Shown piece by piece: positions 11,337 through 25,700 of a stretch of 64,000 nucleotides of DNA. The first letter of the stretch is position 1. Every line of letters begins with the position of its first letter. The notes below the pieces were generated by a model that saw only the letters and a program-made list of their open reading frames with translations, made no database searches and was not told the origin of the DNA. The DNA is from Hyaloscypha bicolor E (taxonomy: Eukaryota; Ascomycota; Leotiomycetes; Helotiales; Hyaloscyphaceae): contig NW_020194691.1 in NCBI RefSeq assembly GCF_002865645.1, positions 496,001 through 560,000 of the forward strand, in the 5' to 3' direction. Both the position numbers and the translations under genes were made by a program.

Positions 11337-14300
11337 AATAGAATTTAATTCTTTTTTAATTCATTTAACTTCTATAATTTCTTATTATTTATATATTTAA
11401 TAAAAGTATATTATATTAATTATTAAATACTTTTCTCGAATAGTTTCTAATTTAATAAAATATTTATATAATAACTTCGAATTTATATAAATTACTTATA
11501 ATAATTCTATTTTTAGTATTTTATTAATTATAGATTTAACTAAAGTATTTATATTAAAGCTATAAGCTATATTATAAAATTTCGAAACTAGAATATTTCT
11601 AGTAATTCTCTTATATTTAATAAAAAGCTAATAAATAATATTAGTATATCTAGTTTTATTTATTAGAACTAGAATATATCTAATTTAGAAAAAGAAATCT
11701 TTATTATTTATAAATAAAGTATTTATAAAAATAATTAAATATAAGAACTTCTTTATTAGCTTTATAAATCTTAATTCTCTAGTAATATTCTTAATTTATT
11801 ATTAAATATAATTATTAAATGCCTTTATATTAGTTTCCGAAAGTTTAATAGCTTAAATAGTAATTAATAAATTATATAAAGCTTTTAGTTAATAAATTAA
11901 TATAATATATATTTCTTTAATATATTAGATAATATATTAGTTTTTAATAAAGAGATCTTAATAAATAATACTCTTATTATTTATAGTAATAGTATTTTTT
12001 ATAAAAATAATTTAGAGGTTTTTATATTAGTATTCTTATATAAAAGTAATTCTAATAATATTTATATAAATAATATCTTTATTTAATTTGAGATTATAAT
12101 TAAAAATGAGGCATTTATATTTCTTAGCTAAGAACTTAACTTTTTAGAGCTTTAGTTATTCTATTTTTATAAAATTATTAGTTTTAATAAATAGAATATT
12201 ATTAGTTTAAAAGCTAATAATTCCGAAAAATTATTTATTATAGAAAAAGCAAGAGTTATAAATTAATTATTCTATAAAAAGCTTATTAGTATAATAGAAA
12301 TAATAAGTCTTAAACTAGTAGTTTTTAGCTTTTAATATACTATATAATAGTTTTATAATTTTTAGAATAAAATTATAAAATAAATCAATATAAAAATTAT
12401 AATTAAATAATATTATTAATTAGATATAAGCTTATAAAATATTATATAAATATAATTTTATAATATTTATTATTATAATAATAATATTAAGAATAATTCT
12501 CTAGCTAATATATTAAATAATAAGTAATTATATTAATATTATATATTTTTTATTATTATTATAAGCTTAGATAACTAGTTTTAATTTCTTAAACTTTTTT
12601 TTTATATTCTTATTCTTAATTTTATTAATAAACCGGGAATTAAATATATATATTTCTTTTAGTATTTAAAATCTGGAAATAATCTTAAATATTTTTCTTT
12701 TTAGAAAACTAATAATTTTAACTTAATGAGAATTCTTATATAAGTTATTATTTTATAGAAATATTATAAAATCCGGGTTTTTATAAGAGCGTTTTTTATT
12801 ATACTTTAATAGAATAGCAGGAATAATAAAAGAAATTATATTTATATTACTTTTAGTTTTATTATAAAATTCGAAAATAGTTTTAGATTTAGGGCTATTA
12901 ATAATAACCTTAATATTTCTTATATAAAAAATCTTTATAAAAATAAAATAGAAAATAGTATTATTATATAATAAAGCTAGTATATAGTTCTTTCTATTAA
13001 TAGTTACTAGCTTATATAATCTATTTTAATTATTAGATTAATTAGTATTTTCTTTATATTATATAAGAATATTTAAATTTAAAAGAAGTTTATAAATATT
13101 AATAATACTAGAATTATTTCAGGTATTTGAGATATTTATAATCTAGTATCTAGTTTAAAGCTTCTAAATTTCTATTATTACTTTTTTAAATATTATTAAT
13201 TATTATAATATAATTAGTAATAAAATATTATATTTAGTTATTTAAGATAAAGTATTATAAATTAAAATAATTAATATAATACTATTAGATTTTATAGAAT
13301 TATTAATAGCTTTAAAAGCTATTTAAAATGTAGTATTCTTATTAATTCTATTAATTTCGGCTATAATAATAAAATAAATATATTAAATTAGGCTATAATA
13401 GTATTCTATAATTCTAATAGAATTATAAGCTTTTATAAAAATAATTTTAATTTTAGTTCCTATAATATTTATAAGTTAAGTAAACTTTTCACTAATAAAC
13501 TACTATTTAATATTTATTATAATTTAATTAAAAGAATTTCAATAAATATTAATCTAATACTATTTTAGTATATTTTAAATATATAATATATTAATATTTT
13601 AAAGCTATTAACTAGTTTAATATTAAGTACTTTTATTAATAATATAAAATATAGACTTACTAGAAATATAAAAAATATTAATAATAATAAAATAATTAAA
13701 GCTAATATTATTTTTTAGATTAAACTTAAATTATTTTAGTAATTATTTAAATTTCTAGTATTATTTATAATATTTTATAAAATATTTAAGGGCTTTTATA
13801 TTAATATTATAGCCTACTTATTCTAGTATATTTTAGAGTTTACTAATAAATAAATAACTAAAATAGTAATATAGATATTATAATTTAATTTTTATAAAAA
13901 AGTAGGAATTATAAATAAAGAATTCGAAAATAAAGCTTTATAATATAATATTCTAAAATATTATATTATAAATATAAAATATCTAGTAAAAGTAATAAGA
14001 TAATTAGTAAGATTATTAAAATAAATCTCTAGCTTATTTATATTAGCTAAGCTAAATAGAAATAGAATTATATTTACCTAATTAGTATTTTTATTATTAT
14101 AAATCTAATAGAAAATATAGATCTAATATTAAACTAGATATTAACTTAATCTTTAGTAGTTTTATTAAGTTTAATACTATTATTAGTTAGAACTAATAAT
14201 TAAGAATCTAGAAGCTCTAGTATTAATTACAATTCTATAAAAGTAATAGATATTATATTTTAATATATTATTAATTATAAATATCTAGATATTCTTTATT

Positions 14301-16271
14301 TATTTAGTAAACTCTAAAATATAATTTTTACTTATTATTTAATATATAAGAAAAAGAGAAATAAGATTATTTATAAGAATATTAGTTATAGAAATAGTAA
14401 AAACAGGAGCTATAGAAATAGCTAAGAAGCTTTTAATAAAAATAAAGTAAGAATTAGAGTAATATTTCTTTCGTTTATTCGTTTCTATTAGTAAAGCTTT
14501 AAAAGTATTATTTACTAGTTTATTTTTATTATTTTTATTATTTTCTTCTTTTTTAAATTCGGTAATATACTATATATAAGTATTACTAAAATATTTATTA
14601 AAGTTATAGGTATTTTGGGATCTAAATTAGTAAATATTTCTATTTTTAAATCGAGCCTTTTTAGCTTTTTATTTCTCTAGTATATATTTCTATAAATAGT
14701 ATTTAAATCTCTTATATATAAAATATAACTTTAGAATATAATTATTATAATTATAGGACTTAAAGTAATTATTATAGGTTTTAAAGTTATAACTAGATTT
14801 ATATTAATAATTTCCGGATAAATAATAGCTTAAAAAGTTTTAAAAATAGTATTATTAATTAGTAAAATAAGTTTTAGTATTAATTTATTATTTCTTTTTA
14901 TAAGTAATAATAGATATTTAGAGCTTATTAATAAATTAGCCAAGTTTATTAGGAGAATTCGAAACTATATATTAGTATATTAGTAAGCCTTAATAGGAAA
15001 TAATAATTTTATATACAAAACCGGTATTTCTTAAGATAAGAATAAAGCTATATTATAATTTATATAAGTTATTAATTAGTATTTAAATAAGCTCGAATAT
15101 TGTTTTTTAAAGTCTTTTACTATTATAGTTACTAAGGTAATAATATTTTATTTATTTGAATTTTAATAATAGAAACCGGAATCTTTAAAGAAATTATAAA
15201 TATTTATATAGGCTTCTTTATATATATATTAAAAGAACTAGTTATTATAGAAGTAGTCTTATATTAGTTTCTTTAATATAATAAGAAAAGCTTTTACTAA
15301 TATCTTTTCTAGAAGTTTTATATATTAGTAAATATTAAGAAAAATAATAAGTTTATAATTAAAATTACTATTAGTTCTATTATATTTTTATATTTTAAAA
15401 TATATTTTTATTATTTTTCTAATAAGCTTTCTAATAGTAATAATAGAAATTAATTAAGGATTCTTTAGATATAGTAAATCTAGTAATAGTAATAAAAATA
15501 AAAGTAATAAATAACCTTAATTTAGAGAAAATAAATAAATATCTTAATTTAATTAGCTAGTTAATTCAGAATACTTAGTTTTTTTCTATTTAGGTTTCTC
15601 TAGAATAAAATAAACTAATATAATAGGTTCTTTTAGAAAATCTATTCTAATTAGGCTATTTTAATAATATTAGCTTTATACTAAATATATATTATTTCCT
15701 TCTAAATAATATTAAATAGGAATTATATTATAATAAGATATATATAATTCTATTTAATATAAATACTATTATACTAAAGGTATTTTTAAAAGATTTATAG
15801 TTTAATATAGCTATATTAATTAAAGATTATATTACTAAAGTCTTTAAAATTATTCTTAAATAGATTTTATAGGTTCTTATTAGAAGTTCTATATAAGATA
15901 TACTAATATAACTTAATATTTAGATATTTCTAAAAATCTGCTTTTATAATATTATTAGTATTAATTCTATTTTTTTATTTCTTAATTAATTTCTTTCTTT
16001 TTTTATTATTTATACTAAATTAAATTAAATTTTTCCTTAATATATATATATATAGTTTATAATAAGAGATATTTAAAAATAAGATAGTTTATAATAGGTT
16101 TATAAAAAGAATTTAGTAATAAAGATATTTAGATATCTAGTTTAGATATTAGGTTTAGATATCTAGTTAAAATACTAGATATCTAGTTTAAATACCTAAT
16201 TAAGATACTAGATATCTAGTTTAGATATCTAGTTATTAAGATATTAAATACCTGATTTAGATATTAGATAT
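11337..16271 (-). pseudogene. Copia B polyprotein (RNase H, RT, integrase, gag side), RIP-degraded
   Basis: Minus-strand continuation of copia B after gypsy D. RNase H lies at about 11337-12000, reverse transcriptase at about 12000-12850, integrase from about 12900 to past 14000, and the gag/protease side up to about 15900. The integrase segment matches copy A on the opposite strand almost base for base apart from transitions. The leader at 16080-16271 is a minisatellite of tagatatctagttt-like units. The reading frame is broken by many TAG and TAA codons. Confidence 0.75.
16080..16271. repeat. TAGATATCTAG minisatellite in copia B leader
   Basis: About ten imperfect units of (t)tagatatctag(t) and tagatactag. 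A shorter version occurs at the same place in copia C (about 51225-51270). The unit is nearly palindromic, so it can fold on itself. Gypsy F inserted at its right end. Confidence 0.7.
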
Positions 16272-16575
16272 TATAAAAAGGAAACTATAATAAGACAAAA
16301 ACCTATATAAAGTATACTAGAATATAAAACGTAACTTAATAATAAAATAATAAATTAAAAGTATAAATAATAAAGTATAAATAGTATATAGTATATAAAA
16401 GCTTAATTAATTAAAATATTTATAAAGAATTATTCTCTAAGTCTATAGAAAAACTAGCTTTCTTATATAATTTCTGCAAGTTATATATAAAAGGCCGCGG
16501 TCTTTACTATATAACCTAAATCTTAAAATTACTAAAATAATATAATTTTTAATAAGTATAGCCTATTATATTATA
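16272..16575 (-). repeat. 3' LTR of gypsy F
   Basis: 304 bases. It aligns end to end with the unmutated solo LTR at 56394-56696; nearly all differences are G to A or C to T (for example TGTGGGAGGG became tataaaaagg, and CGTACCACA became tatattata). Confidence 0.9.
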
Positions 16576-16599
16576 TCCGATCCTTTATTTATTTATATT

Positions 16600-19330
16600 T
16601 ATCTCCTAAGTATTAAAAGTAATAGAAAAATCCTATTTAGAGTTCGAAATAATAAAATATTTAAAATCTTTTTTTATTAGTTAATCTAATTTCTTTTCTA
16701 TATACCTAAAATAAGACTTATTACCTTTAAATAGTCTTATTTCGTATTCTCGAACTTATTTAAAAGCAATCCGAATCCGCTTAGTTATATTCTTATACTA
16801 AATCTAATATAGTTCTTTATATTAATTAGTATTTGCCTTTAACTATTACTTAATTTCTGCCTTTATTATAGGGTATTAAGAAGGCTTATTATAGTAAATT
16901 ATATTATAAATCATACTAATATACTTTAAATAAATAGCTTTTTCGAATTTTATATTATTTACTATATTCTTAAATTAACTTTTAATAAGAAAGAAAAGCT
17001 CTAGATAAGAGGCTTTAATAATTTTATAAAAGACTTTATTTTCGTATATTTTATTTTTAATAGTAACTAGATTTATTAAAACTATAATAAAAGGCCTATT
17101 AAGTAATAAATTATTATTAAGCTATTCTTTAACTTATATATTATTCGAGAATTAATACTTTCTTATAATTCCAAACTTATAGATTACCTAGCTAAAGATA
17201 TTTATTTATCTAGTTAAATAAATTATATTTGGAGTTTTTCTTTTTATTATTTTTAGTAAATACTTATTTATTTCCTTAACTATTTCTGGTTCAAATTTAT
17301 TAGAAATAAAGAAGTAATTAATATCTTTAAAGAACTTCTTATTAAAGGTAATAGCCTTTTTATAGTCTATAAGGAAAATATAGCTAATATTCTATTACTT
17401 TTTACTAAGGTAAAATTCGCTATTTAAAGCTTTAATAATAGCTAGATCTTTAGTATTACTTTTATACTAATTATAATTAATATTTTTAGAAATAAAATAT
17501 TAGGCTAGCTAAAAGTAAATAACTAGGTAAATAGAATACTTATTTAATACCTTGTGAAATCCGAGCTATATTAATAGATCTGCTATTAAAAGTTAAGAGG
17601 CTAAGGTAAAATAGCTATTATTAAGATTTTTATATATTAATATATTATTTTTTCGGAAATAGAACTATAATATTTCTATTTTCTTTATTAAGAGTTCTCG
17701 AATACTAAGCTTCTTAATTTATTTTAGGTAATTCTTTTTATAAATATAACTATTAGTACCTAGATTAATAATACCTGATTTAGGAATAGGGACTATAGTA
17801 TTAAATTAGAGCTATAGATTAGAGTGAAATTAATTAGAAATATAGTACTTGTATTTATACTTTTTAATTTCCTGGTCTTTAAAAAAGAAATCCCGTATTT
17901 CCTTATTTATTTAAGTAATAGAAATATATTTCTTGCTTTTAGTAACTTTATAGATCTTAGTAATAAGCTTTAGAGTCTTCTTAATTTCTTATATATTAAT
18001 AAAGAAAGTATTAATAAGTTACTAAGTATATATTATATAAGGAGCTTTAAGGAATCTATTATTAATTCTATAGTATTCTCGCTTATAAATAAGTTCTAAA
18101 ATACTATTATATATTTCCTTAAAAGTATATTTATCTTACTAAATAAGTATTAATTTCTATTTAGCTAGTATCTTATAGATATATTAAATATTTTTATTAA
18201 GTTTTCTAGACTTAATATTCTTGGTTTTCTATTTTTTAATTCTGGATATAATTATAGAAATCTTCCTAGATAGTATTTTTTTCTTTAAAATAGAAAGTTT
18301 CTTTTTACTTTTCTCTAATTTACTAACCTTATACTTAGTTTAGTATTTAGATCTCTATTATTTATTAGAAGTTTTAGGCTTAGCTTACTTTCTATTCTTA
18401 CTAGGTTCTTCTTATCTAGTTATACTAGTTCTGCTAGCTTTACTAGTAGTTTTCTTACTAGGCTTTATTAAATTAGCTTTATTTTTCTTAGTTAGATCCG
18501 GTTAAGTTAAAGCTGAAATTATAATAGAAGCCTATTCTTTAGGCTTATTTCGGAAAGTAGGAAAAGGCTTATTACTATAAATTTCCTTAATTAGAATTCC
18601 GGAAGTATTAAAGATATATTATCTAGCCTTGAGATTATTAGCTAATAATAGCTTAAACTTTAATTCTTTATATTCCGAAATAGCTTTAGTATACTTAAGT
18701 ACTTTAGTAATATTTGATTTAGTAAATATACTAGTATTTTAATATTTTTTATTTTTAATATACTTTAAAGTAGCTTTATTAATTAACTAAATAGCTTTAT
18801 ATACTAAAGCTTTTATTTTAAAAAAAAAGTATAACTTTTTATAAATATTTTTACTAAGGTTATTATAGATATTATTAATATATTAGCTAAAAGCTTTATT
18901 ATATAATATAATTTCATTCCGATTCTTAGTATTAAAACTATTTATTATAGTCTTAATCTTATTAAGCTTCTTTTATTTACTTTTAGAAATACCTTTAATA
19001 ATATTCTCGAATTTTCTATTATTAGCTTAGTAGTTTTTTAGCTTCTCTTTAGTTAATTCTAGTCTAATTTCGTCTCTAATAAAGGTTTTTTATTTTAAGA
19101 ACTTATTATATATATTATTTAGCTTATCTAAGATATTTATATTAAATTTAGTAATTATAGCTATCTTTTCTAGTATTAGTAAGCCTTCTATAATTATCTA
19201 AGCTTCTTTAATACTTTATATTTTAATATTATTAATCTATAGGCTTTTAATAATACTATAGCTTATAAGAATTAGCTATTATACTTTATTAGTTTAAGAA
19301 AATTGTATTTTGGCTATTTTATTATTTTTA
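16600..19330 (-). pseudogene. Extra ORF of gypsy F, downstream of integrase, function unknown
   Basis: With TAG read as Trp/Gln, the minus strand stays open in one approximate frame for some 900 codons, from about 19330 down to 16600. The N-terminal third is acidic and Leu/Glu-rich (looks coiled-coil), with runs such as L-I-D-E-A-T-L-E-Y-I-E-like. The middle has a Ser/Arg/Glu-rich stretch, and the C-terminal half is mixed, with N-N-R-F-L-K-A-P near 18040 and K-Y-S-I-Y-L near 17540. I see no reverse transcriptase, protease, zinc-knuckle, DDE or envelope motif. Its position after integrase is where some retroelements keep an accessory or envelope-like gene. It may be an acquired gene or a second gag-like product; the frame is inferred through mutations, so details are uncertain. 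Confidence 0.45.
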
Positions 19331-20950
19331 ATAAATTATAAAAGTATTATTAATATAATAGTTATAGGTTATAAAGTTAAAAGTTCTTGAGATTACGAGA
19401 ATTTCTTTTAAATATATTCTAAAATAAAGAATAAATTAAAATAGACTTGAATTATATAAAGATATTATATATATTCGAGTTTTTCTTTCTTTCTAATAAG
19501 AAAATAAAGCTAAAATAGTAATATATATAATAGGGAAAGTAAGTATAATAATTAGATATATTTAAGATAATATAATTATAAATTAGAAATAATTATAAAA
19601 GATAAAATATAGAGTTAGGCTTTTATTATAGAAAAGAATATAAATATATATATCTAAGGAAATATAATTAAGGAAATAATTAAGGCAAGTTAAACTAAAT
19701 AGTAATAATAGGGAAATAAGAAGATAATATAATAGAAATATAAATATAGTAATAATATCTAAAGTATTAAAATATAAAAGAAAATAATAAAAATCTTATA
19801 ATATAGGCGTGCCCTAATTCCTTATTTATTTAAAGATATTTCTATTAACTCAAAAAATAGTATAAAAGAAGAGAAATAATATAGGAAATATATAAAAGAT
19901 AAAATATATAAATATATTAAAGATATTAGGAAAATATAAAATAAGTATTAATAAAAAAAAATTAGAATAATAGAATTAAGAAATAACTTAGAATAAGATA
20001 TTATTTCTTTTAAAACTAATTTATATTTCTTCCGAAAGCTAATTATATTTATTTAGTACTTATTAAAGTCGACTTTATATAATATAAAATTATTTAGTTA
20101 GTTAGGACTTTAAAGTAATATTTATATTTATAAAGATAATACTAAAGATATTAGGATATATAAAAAGAAGAATTATAAGATAATATAAATAGGGTTTATA
20201 ATATAGTTATTAAGTTTGGAATAATTAATATTAAAGTTAATATAGAATATAAAAAGATTAGATATTCCGAATTAGTATTAAGAATATAGGAATTATTTAG
20301 ATAATTTTTAATAATAAGAACTAGATTAATAATAAGAATTAGTAAATTATACTAGCTTTTTAAAGAAGTAATTAGTTTCCGGTAATAAAATAGTATTATA
20401 GTCTAAGAAAGAGTTCTATATAAGAGAAGTTCTCTATAGAAATAGGAATATATAATATACTAATTAAGCTTTAGTATAAGTTTTAAAAGTAGCTATAGTT
20501 ATATTAAAAAAGAAATAAGTTTTCTAATATAAGATAGGCTTTAAATAGGCAGATCTAGTTTATCTAATATTTAATAAATTTCTAGAATTATATATTATTA
20601 AATATTTTCGGAAATAACTATTAGATTTAATAAGGTTTCTTTTTTTTCTTATAGGGCTTCTAGTTTAGCTATTTTATTTATATATAACTTCTAATTAGGA
20701 AGTTTATTTAGATATTATAAGAAAACTTATAATAGTAATTTAAGTTAGAGTCAAGATTTATAAATATTATAATTAAACTTTAGACTAGTATAAGCCGCAA
20801 GAATAACTAGTTAAAAAAGCAAATAGAGCTTCTAAAAGGTTTCTAATTTAGTAAGATATATATAAAAGGCCTTTTTTCTTTTTCTTTTCTTTTTTTATTT
20901 CTAAATATAATTATTATTTATTATCATAATTCGGAATTAAAAGTTTATAA
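19330..20950. other. Spacer between extra ORF and pol in gypsy F
   Basis: AT-rich, no frame that reads through even when TAG is tolerated. 19330-20115 is shared with the fragment at 3300-4711, so it belongs to the element rather than to a nested insertion. It could hold the promoter or splice sites for the extra ORF; nothing specific is visible. Confidence 0.4.
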
Positions 20951-23900
20951 AATAATCTTTTAATTTCTTATTTATTTTTATACTAAAAGAAATACTTTAT
21001 ATTTAATTTTCAAGATTTAGTAATAGAATTTCATATATTAAAAACACTATTTAGTAATAGTAACTAGATAATAATAAGAAATAAATAATAATAAAACTTG
21101 TCTGATTTTCAGAATAATAATCTAATAATAATATTCTCTAAAAGTTATAAATAATAATTAGAAAGTAAATTTAAAAGATATATAAGAAATTAAAAGTAAT
21201 AAGCTTTATTTCAGGTTAAGAAGAGCTTCTATTATTAGATACTTCCTTCTAGCTCTCTATAAAGGAAATATATTTTATTTTTCCTAATTTTAATAACTTT
21301 AGAATACATATAATAATATTAGTAGTTTTCCCGATTTCCTAAATACTATTTTGCTTATAATACTTTATAATAGCTTCTTTTTCTAGTTTTATATCTATTT
21401 TAAAATATTTGTTTATAGGTATATATTTATTATTAATTTTATTTTTAGAGAAATACTAGAATTCATTTCTTTTAATAAACTATTTAAATTAATTCCTGAT
21501 ATATATTCTTTAAAGTATAGTACTATTAAGTTCTTCTAGTATATAGTATTCTTTTAGTTAATTTATATATCTTACTTTATATAGACTAAGCTAGTAATAT
21601 AGTAGCTTTATATTTCTTGATTTATTTTAATTTATTAATTTATTAATTTAATATTATATATAAGAACTAGATTTTCTTTAGAAATAGGCTTTAAATAAAT
21701 CTAGTAAATAGTATTAAATTATTCTTTTTTCTTTTAGTATCTTTTATTTTTCTTTATTCTAGCTTCTTTAATATCTTTATTTCTTATTTATATTTACTTT
21801 ATATATATTTCTAGAAATATTTCTTTATTATAGACTTTATCTTATCTAAGTATTCTCTAGATTAGAAAGCGTATTTCTATAGGTAATATAGCTTTCCTAT
21901 TATAGATTATATAAAAGAAAATAAATCTAGTTAGTTTATATATAATAACTCGATTAATAAATAGAATATATAATAGTAAATCTATCTAAGGCTTCTTTTT
22001 ACTTATTATAAGTATAATAAGTACTTAAATAATTAGTTAATACCTTTTTTTAATTATACTATTTCTTTTAGAATTATAGACTAAAATAATAATTTTATTA
22101 ATTTCTAGTTTATTAAATTCCTGAATTACTACTTCTTTGAATTCTAATTTACTATTTACCTTAAGCTACCTAAATAAACTATATTTATAAATAATTTCTT
22201 CCTAAATAAACTTAGTAATCTTTTTACTAATTAGATTCTTTAAGGGTCTAGCTTTAATTTATCCTGAGAAGTTATCTCTAGTAATAACTAGCGAGTTATA
22301 TTCTTTATAATCTAGTAATTTAATTATATTAATCCCAAGATAATAGAAAAGAAATATAGCTTTTATTAGATATAGAGCTTTTTCTTATTTTCTTTTACTT
22401 TTATATTAATAGATCTTATAAGTATTAATATATTTCTATATATAATTATAGTAATTTTTCTAGTAATAGTAGCTAGCTATTAAATAAAAAGTACTTTTTT
22501 TCTAATATATCTAATTTTATTATATAGCTCTTTAATAATAATTTCTCTTTATTCTTAATTATTAATAATAAGTTAAGGTAAGTATACTTTAAATATAATT
22601 CTCTAGAGTAATTAATCTCTTATATTATAATTTAAAGCTTTTTTATTTAACTTTTAAAACTTGATTCTAGATATTTCTTCTAGTCTAGAAAGTATTATAA
22701 AATATTATATAATATTCTAGTATTATTTAAAATAGCTATTATCTAAAGAATCTAGTAAAATAGTCGGGTTATTAAATAAAGTATAAGAGTTAGTATTATT
22801 ATTTACTATTTTACTAGAGGTTATATATAAAAGGCTATAGTCTTTACTATATAACTTCCGGATTTTATTATTTTTTAATATTACTAATTTACTTCTAGAT
22901 ATAGTAAAGCTTTAATTATTAATTTCCTATAACTAGATACTATTATCTAAATATCTAATAAAGAGCTTAGGAGTCAGATTTCTTAAAATAATATTATATA
23001 ATTAAATTGGAACTATTTCCTTTAACTAAATTTTCTATTTAATAGGTATTATTCTAATAATATTAAGCTCTATTATTAATTATTTATTAATATTCTTATT
23101 ATCTTTAGTATTACTTTCTTGCTATAAATATCTTAATAATTTATTAGTAATAGTATACTTAGTTTCTTTAATATACCTGACTTTAAAATTAAATAATTAA
23201 ATTTATACTAGCTAGTAAATAACTAGAACTCTAGGAAAATCTATAGCTATTTTACTTAGCTATATAACAAGTATATTAGTATCTAGTTTAAGGATAAAGT
23301 AAACTTTATATAGCTAGAATTATACTTTCTATAAATATTTTACTAGCCCTTAATATTTTTTCTTAGTAATATTATATCTCTATTTAATATTATTCTAGAT
23401 TTTAGACTTATATTATATAACTTTCTTTTTTTATTTATTATTATATTAGCTAAGAGTTCTGTTTTATTTATTTAGGCTAGTATTTATTACTAATATAATT
23501 ATTCCCTAATTTTCTAATAAATTATAGTATAACTTATAGAATATTAAAGTAATAATAAGCTTTTCTTAAAGAATTTATATAGCTTAATTTTATTTATTAT
23601 CCTAGTTTTATATTATATCTTTCCTTATTAAGTAGTAAATAGATTTAGTAATAATTATAAAGCCTTTAATTCAAATATAATAGTAAATAATAATTCTAAT
23701 AAATGCTTTGCCTTTAATTATATTATTATAATATTTCTATTTTAAGATCTTAGTAATTCCTAAACTTAAAGGGCTTCTTCCAAATATTCTATAAATAAAG
23801 CTAATAATAACTATACTATTATAATAGAACTATAATTTTTCTCTAATATTAGCTCTAGTTTATTTAATTCTATCTAGAATTATATTTAGGTTTTAAAAAT

Positions 23901-25700
23901 ATTTAAATACAAAATACCAAATACTAGTTAAAATAAGCTACTTATTATAATCTATATAAGATCTCTTAACTGTAATATTATTAATAAATAATATAATAAT
24001 TTTATGAAATAGATTCTCTAAAATAGTTATAATAACTCATATAAACTATATAACGAAATAGTAGCTTCCTAAAATAATATAATTATTCTTAATAGCCCTA
24101 GAGATATTATAAATATCTAGTATAAGTTAATTATATCCGGAAAAGAAATTAATTAAAAAAATATAAATATATCTAGTAAATTTCTTCGGGATCTTATTAG
24201 TAAATAGAAATAGGTTAATATTTTATAAGATTACTAAATTCATTTTTATAATAGTATTAATTAGTCTATAAGTTCTAATAACCTTTTTTATAATTAAGAA
24301 CTATAGATTTTAGTAAGATCTATTATATTTCTTAAAAACTTTATAATCTAGATATTCTAATAATATTTTTACTATTACTAGTACTAGAGCTTTAGAATAT
24401 AGGAAATTCTTTTCTTACTAGGCCTTATACTTAATAATCTTAATTAGAATAAATAAGCTAATATTCTTATAGACTTTTCCTATTTCTTTCTAATTAAATA
24501 TAATTATATCTTTTTAATTAATTATTAATTCTTGAAATATAGCTAGTTTTTTTTCCTAGAGCTAGTTATTAATATCTAATTATTTAAGGTATTCCGAAAT
24601 AAGTTATAAATCTCTTAGAATAGCTAATATTCTTAATAAAAAATAGTTCTTATATTTCCTAATATATTTCTATAAGTATTTTCTAGTTTTGGATTTCTTA
24701 AACTAGTTTGGATATTTACTAGGGCCTTTTCTAGTTCTATTATTAGTATTTATTAGTTAAATCTTTTTGTTTTTTATTTTATATATTCCCGTAACTAGAA
24801 ATAAACTATAATTATTATCTTTTTCTTTAAGAGCTATAACTATTTTCTCTAGTACTCTTTTTATCTAATCTCCGGAATTTATAATTTTCTTACTTAGTTT
24901 CTTTCTAGTTAAATATAAAAAGTACCTTTTTATCTAGTATTTTAATATACTTTTCTTAAACTCTTATATATTCTAGAATTCTTTCTAGTCTTAGGTTTTA
25001 TATTTCTTAGTTTCGGGAATATATTTCTTTATTATTAAGAGATATTATTTTATTTTTTCTTTAGAAATGTTTTTACTTAATATCTTTTTTATTTCTTTTT
25101 TTATTAATTCTAGAACTATTTTTAATAATACTTTAATTAAAGTCTTTTCTGCTTTAGTTTCTCTAAAAATATTATTAATTTCCTAAATTTCTAAACCCAA
25201 AATAAAAAAATCTATTAGAAATCCTAGTATTTTCTTATTTCTTCTAATATTACTACTAGTTATAATACTAGGCTCTATTTTTCCTTTTTACTTTTAGTTT
25301 CCTATTTCGTATTACTTAATTCCTTAATTCTAGGAGCTTAATATTCTTAAACTATTACTTTTTTCTATTTTCTAATATTCTTTAAAAATAGAATAATTAT
25401 AATAATATAGGTATTCTAGTTATTTTTAGAATTAGTAAACCTTTTATTTTATAAACTATTATTCCTATATATAATATTTATTTTTATTTTTACTAAGAAT
25501 AATTAACTAAGCAGGATTTTTAAAGCTTTTTTAACTAGAAAGAATATATTTTTATATTCTATTCTATTTATAACCTTAGTTCTAAGCTTTATTATTTCTA
25601 TAAATTTAAATTCTATTCTAGTAATAGTAAATATTTAATAATCTATAATATTATATACTATTTTACTAATATTTCTAGAGATCTTTTTAGGGAAAATATT
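20950..25700 (-). pseudogene. pol of gypsy F (RT, RNase H, integrase), dead
   Basis: Minus strand. The RT start at about 24560-24300 reads K-A-x-Q-E-K-N-F-P, then F-L-V-I-K-K, then an N-L-F-style stretch. G-Y-N-Q-L lies near 24130, Y-I-I-L-G-S-Y-Y near 24070, and the catalytic box F-I-N-N-I-T-V-K at 23965-23990, with both Asp mutated to Asn (GAT/GAC to AAT). A-F-G-R-S-P-like residues near 23780 close the RT. Integrase is clear at 22330-21850: L-V-I-T-R-D-N-F-S-G, then A-R-P-L-K-N, then N-S-I-I-K-K-R, then the R-K-A-I-L-P-I-E run. This is a widely distributed fungal gypsy lineage. Many stops; no activity possible. Confidence 0.8.
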
